From NCBI GenBank assembly GCA_903847655.1, contig CAINEG010000038.1:1-9363 (forward strand): DNA of 9,363 bases, written 5' to 3'. Positions 1 to 6,236 of this stretch are shown piece after piece; position 1 is the first letter of the stretch, and each line of letters begins with the position of its first letter. The translations under genes and the position numbers were made by a program. The notes below the pieces were generated by a model. It ran no database searches. It was not told the origin of the DNA and saw nothing but the letters and a program-made list of their open reading frames with translations. The DNA is from an uncultured Bacteroidota bacterium. GTDB taxonomy: Bacteria > Bacteroidota > Bacteroidia > Chitinophagales > Chitinophagaceae.

Positions 1-111
1 AAATGGATTGGTTTTACCAGTCATGGCCATTAATTCATTGCGAAAAGGCAAACTAAGTGCAGCTCCGGCTAATGCAGTTTGACGGAGGAAATTTCTTCTT
101 GAGTTGTTCAT
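1..111 (-). CDS. Tat-exported protein, N-terminal fragment (runs off the window)
   Basis: The first 37 codons of a minus-strand gene whose remainder lies beyond the window edge. It starts at an ATG (complement of 109-111) and reads MNNSRRNFLRQTALAGAALS and onward. This is a twin-arginine signal: a polar N-region, the SRRNFL motif at residues 4-9, then a short Ala/Leu/Gly hydrophobic stretch to about residue 22. The product is therefore probably folded in the cytoplasm and exported to the periplasm. The gene begins 33 bases after the stop of the subunit 3 gene on the same strand, so it is likely the fourth gene of the leftward operon. What follows the signal (about 15 residues) is too short to assign a family. 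By analogy with similar loci it could be another sugar phosphate isomerase/epimerase or a Gfo/Idh-type protein, but that is a guess. Confidence 0.75.
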   Translation of the reverse strand, partial: MNNSRRNFLRQTALAGAALSLPFRNELMAMTGKTNPF

Positions 112-144
112 AAAAATATTTTAAATGTTTTAAAAAAGGACAGC

Positions 145-711
145 CTAGGAAGTTGCCCAAGCCTTGTCTCCTTTTTTATAAGGATAGGAACCATCGTATT
201 TTCCAGGAACCGCATTGTAGCGCAATACCTTGGTAGCACCTACTTCAGAGCTAAAGAATCCCCATAAGGTCAACTCCTTTAACATGGTAAAATAATGTTT
301 TTGCTCGTCTGGCTTTTTGGTTTTTTGGAAAGCACTTGCTTCCTTGTCTAAGTCTACCAGTAAATCATGGCGTTGAGCAGCAGTGGCCTCCACAAAGGTT
401 TTGCCACTGGCTTTAGTGGATGCCTCGTTTAATTTTTTCAAGCCTTCCACAAAAGTATTTTGGTCTTTTTCTTCATAACAATCTTTGACAATCACGGTCA
501 TGAACTCACCCACTTTTGCTTCTTTGGCACCAGGGGTACTGGTCGCAGGTAAAATGGTTTCTGCTACTTCATTTAAGAAAGTAATATCAGTGGCGGAAAA
601 ACTTAGGCCAGTTTTTCCTGTGGTACAACCTGATAAGAATGCTTCTGCGCCTAATACAGTGCCACCCATGATAAGGGCTACTCTTGATAAGGCTTCTCTT
701 CTATTCATCAT
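145..711 (-). CDS. Gluconate 2-dehydrogenase subunit 3 family lipoprotein (small partner of the GMC dehydrogenase)
   Basis: A 188-residue protein that I assign to the gluconate 2-dehydrogenase subunit 3 family, from its size, its N-terminus and its position next to a GMC dehydrogenase. The N-terminus has a twin-arginine motif (NRREAL, residues 3-8), a hydrophobic segment and a lipobox (LSGC, Cys29), so it is probably a Tat-exported, lipid-anchored protein. The family-type body follows: TDITFLNEVAETILPAT near residue 41, then helices with a conserved-looking LTLWGFFSSEVG segment near residue 147. In characterised FAD-glucose and gluconate dehydrogenases this small subunit carries the only signal peptide and escorts the catalytic subunit through the Tat system. 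That fits here, since the upstream GMC gene (26 bases away) has no signal. Two ATG codons lie in tandem (711 and 708), and either could be used. It has no redox motif of its own and probably acts as an assembly and export partner. Confidence 0.85.
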   Translation of the reverse strand: MMNRREALSRVALIMGGTVLGAEAFLSGCTTGKTGLSFSATDITFLNEVAETILPATSTPGAKEAKVGEFMTVIVKDCYEEKDQNTFVEGLKKLNEASTKASGKTFVEATAAQRHDLLVDLDKEASAFQKTKKPDEQKHYFTMLKELTLWGFFSSEVGATKVLRYNAVPGKYDGSYPYKKGDKAWATS

Positions 712-737
712 AAAATAATATTTAAAATTTTATAAAA

Positions 738-2417
738 TTATAAGTTTCCTTTTTTCAATTCATTTACTGCGAACTCAGCAGCACGAGCAGTAAATGCCAT
801 ATAGGTCAAAGAGGGATTTACGCAAGATGAACTTGCCATAAATGCACCATCTGTTACAAATACATTAGGCGCATCCCATACTTGGTTATTGCCATTTAAT
901 ACAGAAGTTTTAGGATCTCTTCCCATACGTGCTGTACCCATTTCATGAATACCTCTACCTGGGGTACCATCGCCTTCACGTCCTTGAACATTTTTCACGC
1001 CTGCTTTTTCTAACATCTCTTGCGCATCAGCTAAAATATCTTTACGCATTTTTTTCTCGTTGTCTTTTAACTCACAATCGATGTTTAAAACATTCAAGCC
1101 CCATTTGTCTTTCACTGTTTTATCCAAGGTTACTTTATTGGTGGGGTCTGGCAACATCTCACCAAAACCACCCATGCCCACTGTCCATCCACCTGGTTCA
1201 GTCATTGCATCTTTGAATTCACCACCAATAGAAAATTCAGCCACATCATGTTTCCAACCTTGTCTTGTTCCACTACCTTGGTAACCAAAACCACGCACAT
1301 AGTCACGTTTGTCATCACCCACATTTCTAAACCTTGGAATATAAAAACCATTGGCGCGACGACCAAAAGTGTATTTGTCTTCATACCCTTCTACAGTTCC
1401 ACCAGCGCCAATGCCTAAATGGTGATCCATTAAGTTTTTACCCAAGGCATCACTGCTGCTACCCAATCCGCCTTCCCAAACATCGGTAGCTGAATTCATC
1501 AATAACCAAGTACTATTTAAAGTAGACGCGTTCACAAAAATTATTTTTGCTTTGAATTCAATTGTTTTATTGGTTTCTGCATCCAATACGGTAACACCGG
1601 TGGCACGCTTTTTATCTTTGTCGTATTTAATTTCAGTAACAATACTCCAAGGTCTTAAAGTTAAATTACCCGTTGCCATCGCAGCTGGTAAAGTAGAAGA
1701 CTGTGTACTAAAATATCCGCCAAAAGGACAACCCAACCAACATTTATTTCTGAACTGACAACCAGGGCGACCTTCATGCGGTACAGTAATATTAGCTGTA
1801 CGACCTATAATTAAGTGACGGGCCCCTTTGTAAATATCTTTAATTCTTGCAGCTACATCTTTCTCCACACAAGTCAAATCCATGGCTGGTAAAAATTGTC
1901 CATCAGGTAAAACGGCTAAGCCATCTCTATTTCCACTAATGCCTGCGAATTTTTCTACATAATCATACCATGGCTCAATTTCTTTGTAACGCACAGGCCA
2001 ATCCACCCCATGTCCATCTTTTGCATTGGCTTCAAAATCCAAATCAGACCAACGGTAAGATTGACGACCCCACATTAAAGAACGACCGCCCACATGATAG
2101 CCTCTAAACCAATCGAAACGTTTAGTTTCTACATAAGGGCTGTCTTTATCTACACACCAGTAATCTAAATTAGTTTCGTTCAAAGGATAATCTCTTTTTA
2201 ACACAGGATAATCTTTGATCATTTCTTGTGTGCGGGTACCACGATGCGGAAAGTCCCAAGCTTCTTTGTTTGCATTGACATAGTCTTTAATATGTTCGAT
2301 ATTTCTACCGCGCTCCAACATTAAAACCTTTAACCCTTTTTGGGTAAGCTCTTTAGCTGCCCATCCACCGCTAATTCCAGAGCCCACTACAATTGCATCA
2401 TACTGTTGTTCTGCCAT
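738..2417 (-). CDS. FAD-dependent GMC oxidoreductase, catalytic subunit of a glucoside 3-/gluconate-dehydrogenase-type complex
   Basis: A 559-residue GMC-family dehydrogenase. The N-terminal Rossmann FAD site is VVGSGISGGWAAKEL (residues 10-24), ending in the acidic residue of MLERG (33-37). The second GMC signature lies around GGRSLMWGRQSYRW (110-123). The C-terminal GMC_oxred_C domain carries HEMGTARMG (His491) and SSCVNPSLT (Asn534), the His/Asn catalytic pair expected for bacterial FAD-glucose-dehydrogenase-like enzymes. Cys220, Cys226 and Cys230 (GCQFRNKCWLGCPFGG) show C-x5-C-x3-C spacing, matching the cluster that binds a 3Fe-4S centre in Burkholderia FAD-GDH. Electrons probably pass from FAD through this cluster to a cytochrome c. 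There is no signal peptide, so export would rely on the Tat subunit encoded 26 bases downstream. The family oxidises sugar or sugar-acid hydroxyls. C3 oxidation of glycosides is inferred from the neighbouring DUF1080 and Gfo/Idh genes, and the substrate is unknown. Confidence 0.93.
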   Translation of the reverse strand: MAEQQYDAIVVGSGISGGWAAKELTQKGLKVLMLERGRNIEHIKDYVNANKEAWDFPHRGTRTQEMIKDYPVLKRDYPLNETNLDYWCVDKDSPYVETKRFDWFRGYHVGGRSLMWGRQSYRWSDLDFEANAKDGHGVDWPVRYKEIEPWYDYVEKFAGISGNRDGLAVLPDGQFLPAMDLTCVEKDVAARIKDIYKGARHLIIGRTANITVPHEGRPGCQFRNKCWLGCPFGGYFSTQSSTLPAAMATGNLTLRPWSIVTEIKYDKDKKRATGVTVLDAETNKTIEFKAKIIFVNASTLNSTWLLMNSATDVWEGGLGSSSDALGKNLMDHHLGIGAGGTVEGYEDKYTFGRRANGFYIPRFRNVGDDKRDYVRGFGYQGSGTRQGWKHDVAEFSIGGEFKDAMTEPGGWTVGMGGFGEMLPDPTNKVTLDKTVKDKWGLNVLNIDCELKDNEKKMRKDILADAQEMLEKAGVKNVQGREGDGTPGRGIHEMGTARMGRDPKTSVLNGNNQVWDAPNVFVTDGAFMASSSCVNPSLTYMAFTARAAEFAVNELKKGNL

Positions 2418-2463
2418 CTTATAAATTTTTAGAATTGATTGTTATATATTAAAATAAATAAAT

Positions 2464-3357
2464 TTAAACATCGCAAATTTTAACCGAGGCTGCTAAAGAA
2501 GCAATCGGATCTTTATCTGCCGGAATGAATTCTTGTGCCACATAACCCTTGAAGCCTGTTTTAACAATGGCACGCATAATGGCTGGATAATTTAATTCTT
2601 GTCTTTCATCAATTTCATTTCTACCTGGCACACCTCCTGTATGGTAATGTCCAAAATATTGATGATCTCTTTGAATGGTACGAATGATATCGCCTTCATC
2701 AATTTGCATGTGGTAGATATCAAACAATAATTTGAAATTAGGAGAATCTAAACGCTTACACAATTCAATACCCCAAGAAGATTTATCACACATGTAATCT
2801 TTATGGTCTACTCGTGAATTTAAAAGTTCCATTTGAAGAATCACGCCTCTTTTTTCTGCATGCGCTAAAATTCTTTTTAAACCTGTTACGCAATTTTTCA
2901 AACCGGTCTCGTCATCCATACCTCTTCTACTTCCAGAGAAACATATTAAGTTCGTATAACCAGCGTCAGCAACATAATCGATGTGATCATTATAATTTTT
3001 AACTAATTTATCATGGTATTGTATAGTATTAAAACCATCGGTTAAATTTAATTCGGCACCCCAGCACATCGTAGCGGTCAATCCGTTTTCTTTTAAAACT
3101 TTCCAATCAGAAGGACCCACTAAATCCATGCCAATCATGCCAATTTCTTTAAAGCTTTTTGCCAAAGATTCCAATGGGATTTTACTGTAACACCATCTGC
3201 AAGCAGTATGATTGATGTTTCCTTTTAGGGGTAATGTACTTGTTTGATTTTTCACGGCTGCAAAAATATTTGAAGGAAGTGCAACACCTGTTGCAAGTGC
3301 AGCAGATCCAGTTAAAACTTGTTTAATTAGTTTACGTCTATTGACATTAGATGACAT
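2464..3357 (-). CDS. Tat-exported hydroxypyruvate isomerase-like TIM-barrel protein (sugar phosphate isomerase/epimerase superfamily)
   Basis: A 297-residue protein. It opens with a twin-arginine signal (NRRKLI, residues 6-11, then an Ala/Gly/Leu hydrophobic stretch to about 33). The mature part is an AP-endonuclease-2-type TIM barrel. Its motifs resemble hydroxypyruvate isomerase: ILQMELLNSR (Glu177), LLFDIYHMQIDEGD (Asp213), GHYHTGGVPGRNEID (His237/His239, Arg246, Glu248) and GYVAQEF (Glu276). Glu177, Asp213, a His of 237-239 and Glu276 are the likely divalent-metal ligands and catalytic glutamates. It is the first gene of the leftward operon, 46 bases ahead of the GMC gene. Export suggests it acts on a periplasmic keto sugar or keto acid rather than on hydroxypyruvate in the cytosol, so the hyi name should not be transferred. 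The fold assignment is firm and the substrate is unknown. Confidence 0.85.
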   Translation of the reverse strand: MSSNVNRRKLIKQVLTGSAALATGVALPSNIFAAVKNQTSTLPLKGNINHTACRWCYSKIPLESLAKSFKEIGMIGMDLVGPSDWKVLKENGLTATMCWGAELNLTDGFNTIQYHDKLVKNYNDHIDYVADAGYTNLICFSGSRRGMDDETGLKNCVTGLKRILAHAEKRGVILQMELLNSRVDHKDYMCDKSSWGIELCKRLDSPNFKLLFDIYHMQIDEGDIIRTIQRDHQYFGHYHTGGVPGRNEIDERQELNYPAIMRAIVKTGFKGYVAQEFIPADKDPIASLAASVKICDV

Positions 3358-3545
3358 AGCAGAATCGTTAGGTTTACAATAAAGTTGATTGGATAAATAT
3401 AATTTTTATTTCCTGTTTTTAAAAAAATAATTGATGGAAAAAGGAGGTAATTTGCAAAATAATAAGGAAATTGCTACTAGTAATACTCCGAAAGTGTTAG
3501 ATTGACACATTCAAACGATTTTTAAGCCAATAAAATACTCAAAAA
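3358..3545. promoter_or_regulatory. Divergent intergenic region, presumed promoters for both sugar-oxidation operons
   Basis: These 188 A/T-rich bases separate the divergent operons and must hold the promoters of both unless transcription enters from elsewhere. No perfect Bacteroidota TAnnTTTG box is visible. On the minus strand TATATTTA (complement of 3392-3399) is one base off. On the plus strand TAAAGTTG (3380-3387) is one base off but lies far upstream. An 8-bp palindrome TACTAGTA (3475-3482) might be an operator half. A 23-codon open frame also lies here (3434-3505) and is reported as a finding only. Promoter positions are not resolved. Confidence 0.4.
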
Positions 3546-4142
3546 ATGAACCGAAAACTTAGAATGGGAATGGTAGGTGGAGGAAAAGATGCCTTCATTG
3601 GTGCCATCCACAGACTTGCTGCCAACATGGATGGACTCATTGAAATTAGCTGTGGTGCCTTAAGCATCAATCCTGAAATTGCTGTTGCCTCAGGAGAAGC
3701 TTTGTTTCTTCCAAAAGAAAGAACCTACTTGACATTCGATGAAATGATCAAAAAAGAAGCTGCTTTGCCTGCAGAGGTGAGAATGGATTTTGTGACTATC
3801 GTAACGCCCAACTTTGCACATTTTGCTCCAGCAATGATGGCCTTAGAATATGGCTTTCATGTGGTGATTGAAAAGCCTATTACTTTTTCATTGGATGAAG
3901 CAAAACAATTAAAGAAAAAATTAGACGAAACAGGCTTGACTCTTTGTTTGACACATACTTATTCTGGCTATCCCATGGTGAAACATGCCAAAGCAATGGT
4001 TAAAGACGGGCAATTGGGAAAGATTCGTAAGATATGGGTAGAATATGCGCAAGGCTGGTTGAGTAGATTGTCTGAAAGAGAGAAGGTAATGCTCAAGCCG
4101 CATGGAGAACTGATCCAAAAAAATCTGGAAAAAGTTCGGTAA
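3546..4142 (+). CDS. N-terminal fragment of the Gfo/Idh/MocA oxidoreductase (nucleotide-binding half)
   Basis: The open frame as it stands encodes 198 residues, of which about the first 179 are genuine family sequence. These give the Rossmann dinucleotide-binding domain. It opens with MGMVGGGKDAFIGAIHR (residues 7-23), a G-x-G-G-G-type glycine loop. It continues through VTIVTPNFAHFAPAMMALE (83-101) and the signature VVIEKPITFSLDEA (106-119), whose Glu-Lys-Pro contributes the conserved active-site lysine. The final 19 or so residues after WLSRLSERE are out-of-frame translation with no family resemblance. No signal peptide is seen, so a cytosolic location is likely. On its own this piece would bind a cofactor but lacks the catalytic half. 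Confidence 0.6.
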   Translation: MNRKLRMGMVGGGKDAFIGAIHRLAANMDGLIEISCGALSINPEIAVASGEALFLPKERTYLTFDEMIKKEAALPAEVRMDFVTIVTPNFAHFAPAMMALEYGFHVVIEKPITFSLDEAKQLKKKLDETGLTLCLTHTYSGYPMVKHAKAMVKDGQLGKIRKIWVEYAQGWLSRLSEREKVMLKPHGELIQKNLEKVR

Positions 4143-4714
4143 TGGGGGATATTGGTACCCATGCTGCTCATTTAGCTGAATACATTAGTGGTGCAAAAAT
4201 TACAGAAGTCTGCGCCGAATTAAATACGATGGTAGAAGGAAGAATGTTGGATGATGATGGCGCTGTCATGTTGAAGTTTGACAATGGCGCTAAGGGGGTA
4301 TTAATGGCCTCACAAGTAGCAGCCGGCGAAGAGAACAATTTAAAAATTAGAATTTATGGGGAAAAAGGCGGCATCGAATGGATGCAACACGAGACTAATA
4401 CCTTACATGTAAAATGGATGGATCAACCTGCACAAGTATTAAGAGCTGGTGGTAATTATGGAGATCGACTTTCTCCTGTGGCCATTCACAATAGCCGCAC
4501 ACCAGGAGGACATCCAGAAGGTTATTTAGAAGCTTTTGCGAATATCTACCGCAATTTTGCTTTAACCCTTGGCTGTAAAATTGACGGCACGAAGCCTAGT
4601 GCTGAAATGTTAGACTTCCCAGGCATTGAAGATGGTTTAAGAGGCATGGCATTTATTGATAACGTAGTAGCATCATCGCAGTCCGATACTAAATGGACGC
4701 CTTATGTTTTATAA
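4142..4714 (+). CDS. C-terminal fragment of the Gfo/Idh/MocA oxidoreductase (substrate-binding half)
   Basis: This frame encodes 190 residues starting at an ATG that is really the internal Met of the conserved MGDIGTHAAHLAEY motif, not a natural start. The aspartate and histidine of DIGTH are the usual catalytic and substrate-contact residues of this family (Asp201 and His205 when counted in the repaired 388-residue protein). The C-terminal alpha/beta substrate domain follows. It includes GAVMLKFDNGAKGVLMASQ, IRIYGEKGGIEW, HPEGYLEAFANIYRNF and a DGLRGMAFIDNVVASS helix near the end. The frame is open back to 4076, so family sequence is encoded upstream of this ATG. The stop lies 9 bases before the next gene. 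Whether it is translated alone is doubtful. Confidence 0.55.
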   Translation: MGDIGTHAAHLAEYISGAKITEVCAELNTMVEGRMLDDDGAVMLKFDNGAKGVLMASQVAAGEENNLKIRIYGEKGGIEWMQHETNTLHVKWMDQPAQVLRAGGNYGDRLSPVAIHNSRTPGGHPEGYLEAFANIYRNFALTLGCKIDGTKPSAEMLDFPGIEDGLRGMAFIDNVVASSQSDTKWTPYVL

Positions 4715-4723
4715 AATAAACTT

Positions 4724-5776
4724 ATGACAACAATGAAAGGACCCGCAATTTTTTTAGCCCAATTTATGGGCGACGAAGCGCCCTTCAATACTTTAGAAAG
4801 TATTTGTAAATGGGCGGCTGGATTAGGTTTCAAAGGAGTACAAATTCCTAGTTGGGACCCAAGATGCATCGATTTAAAAAAAGCTGCAGAAAGTAAAACT
4901 TATGCAGATGAAATAAAAGCCATCGTTGCAAAAGCAGGAATGGAAATCACCGAATTGTCTTCGCATTTACAAGGACAACTAGTGGCCGTTCACCCCGCCT
5001 ATGATGCACAATTTGATGGATTTGCACCCAAAGAAGTGCATGGTAATTCAAAAGCTAGAACAGAGTGGGCAGTGCAACAATTAATCTATGCAGCCAAGGC
5101 TTCACAAAATTTAGGCTTGAATGCACATGCTACCTTTAGTGGTTCATTATTATGGCATACGGTATATCCTTGGCCACAACGTCCAGCAGGATTGGTAGAT
5201 ACAGGATTCACTGAACTAGCCAAAAGATGGACGCCTATCTTAAATGAATTTGATAAAGTTGGGGTAGATCTTTGTTATGAAATTCATCCTGGTGAAGATT
5301 TACATGATGGCGTTACTTATGAAATGTTTTTAGATAAAGTAAAGCAACATCCACGTGCTTGTCTATTATATGATCCGTCACATTTTGTTTTACAGTGTAT
5401 GGATTACTTAGGTTATATCGATGCTTTTCATGAGCGCATTAAAATGTTTCATGTAAAAGATGCAGAATTTAATCCAAGCGCTAAGCAAGGTGTTTATGGT
5501 GGTTATCAAAACTGGATTGACCGCGCAGGCAGATTTAGATCACTCGGCGATGGTCAAGTAGACTTTAAAAGTATTTTTAGCAAATTAGCTGCTTACAATT
5601 ACAAAGGTTGGGCAGTAATGGAATGGGAATGTGCCATCAAACATCCTGAAGTGGGTGCTGCTGAAGGCGCTATCTTTATTCAAAAAAACATCATTAAAGT
5701 AACAGAAAAAGCATTCGATGATTTTGCTAACACAGGATCAGACGAAGCATTTAATAAAAAAATATTGGGTATTTAA
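4724..5776 (+). CDS. Sugar phosphate isomerase/epimerase (AP endonuclease 2-type TIM barrel)
   Basis: A 350-residue protein without a signal peptide, so probably cytosolic. It begins at ATG 4724, 9 bases after the Gfo/Idh stop; Met4 (4733) is an alternative start. The TIM barrel shows the metal-site pattern of the sugar phosphate isomerase/epimerase superfamily: CYEIHPGEDLHDG (Glu186, His188), LLYDPSHFVLQ (Asp217, His220), IKMFHVKDAEF (His243, Asp246) and AVMEWECAIKHPEVGA (Glu300, Glu302). At 350 residues it is longer than the roughly 280-300 of simple members. It has an insertion around residues 250-275 and a C-terminal helical tail (DFANTGSDEAFNKKILGI). Genes of this type are frequently paired with Gfo/Idh dehydrogenases, as here, in inositol-like or keto-sugar catabolism. 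It differs clearly from the exported isomerase at 2464-3357. The substrate is not deducible, but isomerisation or epimerisation of the keto sugar handled by the preceding enzyme is a reasonable inference. Confidence 0.88.
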   Translation: MTTMKGPAIFLAQFMGDEAPFNTLESICKWAAGLGFKGVQIPSWDPRCIDLKKAAESKTYADEIKAIVAKAGMEITELSSHLQGQLVAVHPAYDAQFDGFAPKEVHGNSKARTEWAVQQLIYAAKASQNLGLNAHATFSGSLLWHTVYPWPQRPAGLVDTGFTELAKRWTPILNEFDKVGVDLCYEIHPGEDLHDGVTYEMFLDKVKQHPRACLLYDPSHFVLQCMDYLGYIDAFHERIKMFHVKDAEFNPSAKQGVYGGYQNWIDRAGRFRSLGDGQVDFKSIFSKLAAYNYKGWAVMEWECAIKHPEVGAAEGAIFIQKNIIKVTEKAFDDFANTGSDEAFNKKILGI

Positions 5777-5796
5777 ACATTAAAAAAGAAAGAAGT

Positions 5797-6192
5797 ATGA
5801 AGCAGGTTTTATTTATGATGACAGCAGTAGTGGCCTTGATGGCTTGTGGTGGCGGATCAACAGAAGCACCAAAAACAGCAACCGCTGATGTAGCAGCTGC
5901 TCCAGCTGGTAACGCTTTGTCTGATAATCCAGATTATCAAAAAGGATTGGCCTTAGTAGCAGGCAGTGATTGTTTAACTTGTCATAAAACTAGTGAAAAG
6001 AATATTGGACCTGCGTATAAAGAGGTAGCAGCAAAATATGAGAACAATGAGGAGAATGTTAAAATGTTGGTTTCAAAAATTATTAAAGGCGGAAGTGGCA
6101 ACTGGGGCGCTATCCCAATGACCCCGCATCCTCAATTAAAACCCGAAGATGTAGAGCAAATGGTTAAATATATATTACTTTTAAAGAAGTAA
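5797..6192 (+). CDS. Monohaem c-type cytochrome lipoprotein
   Basis: A 131-residue class I cytochrome c. A hydrophobic signal ends in a lipobox (LMAC, Cys17), followed by a low-complexity Ala/Thr/Pro linker (residues 18-40) that would tether the haem domain to a membrane. Haem is attached at CLTCH (Cys59, Cys62, His63). The likely distal ligand is Met108 in GNWGAIPMTPHP, a typical C-terminal methionine loop, followed by the closing helix PEDVEQMVKYILLL. It resembles the small cytochrome c551/c552-type domain. The gene begins 20 bases after the isomerase and 44 bases before the DUF1080 gene, inside a catabolic operon rather than with respiratory genes. It is therefore probably the electron acceptor for the GMC dehydrogenase encoded on the other strand, replacing the multihaem subunit of classical FAD-dehydrogenase complexes. 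That role is inferred from context. Confidence 0.92.
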   Translation: MKQVLFMMTAVVALMACGGGSTEAPKTATADVAAAPAGNALSDNPDYQKGLALVAGSDCLTCHKTSEKNIGPAYKEVAAKYENNEENVKMLVSKIIKGGSGNWGAIPMTPHPQLKPEDVEQMVKYILLLKK

Positions 6193-6236
6193 TATAATCC
6201 AGGGCAGGATTCACTTTTAACGCTTAACCAATTTAC

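Larger units (their letters stand above)
3546..4714 (+). pseudogene. Gfo/Idh/MocA family oxidoreductase, interrupted by a frameshift
   Basis: A complete Gfo/Idh/MocA NAD(P)-dependent sugar dehydrogenase spread over two reading frames. The first frame gives residues 1-178 or 179 (Rossmann domain, EKP motif at 109-111, EYAQGWLS at 167-173) and then turns into non-family sequence ending at a TAA at 4140-4142. The family sequence continues in the frame offset by +2: from 4082 it reads EGNAQAAWRTDPKKSGKSSV and then MGDIGTHAAHLAEY. That frame is closed upstream by a TGA at 4073-4075, so the shift must lie after 4075, most simply in the AGAGAGA run at 4077-4083. Removing one AG would give a continuous 388-residue protein, about the usual family length. 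Both halves look well preserved, so this is a recent mutation, an assembly or sequencing error, or (less likely) recoding. No canonical slippery heptamer is seen. It heads the rightward operon and was probably the reductase or oxidase for a keto sugar. Confidence 0.85.

Noticed and set aside
485..718. Plus-strand open frame of 77 codons opposite the subunit 3 gene
   Set aside because: It is wholly antisense to a convincing Tat-lipoprotein gene and has no recognisable motif.
929..1758. Open frames opposite the GMC gene on both strands (for example 929-1216, 1060-1284, 1202-1384, 1552-1758)
   Set aside because: They overlap a strongly conserved GMC coding frame and their translations show no family-like features, so they are antisense or alternative-frame shadows.
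3503..3541. TTGACA at 3503-3508 as a sigma70-like -35 box for the rightward operon
   Set aside because: No TATAAT-like box follows at 16-18 bases, and Bacteroidota primary promoters use a different consensus.
4071..4090. Programmed ribosomal frameshifting in the Gfo/Idh gene
   Set aside because: No X-XXY-YYZ slippery heptamer or obvious downstream stimulatory hairpin is seen. An AG-repeat indel explains the data more simply.
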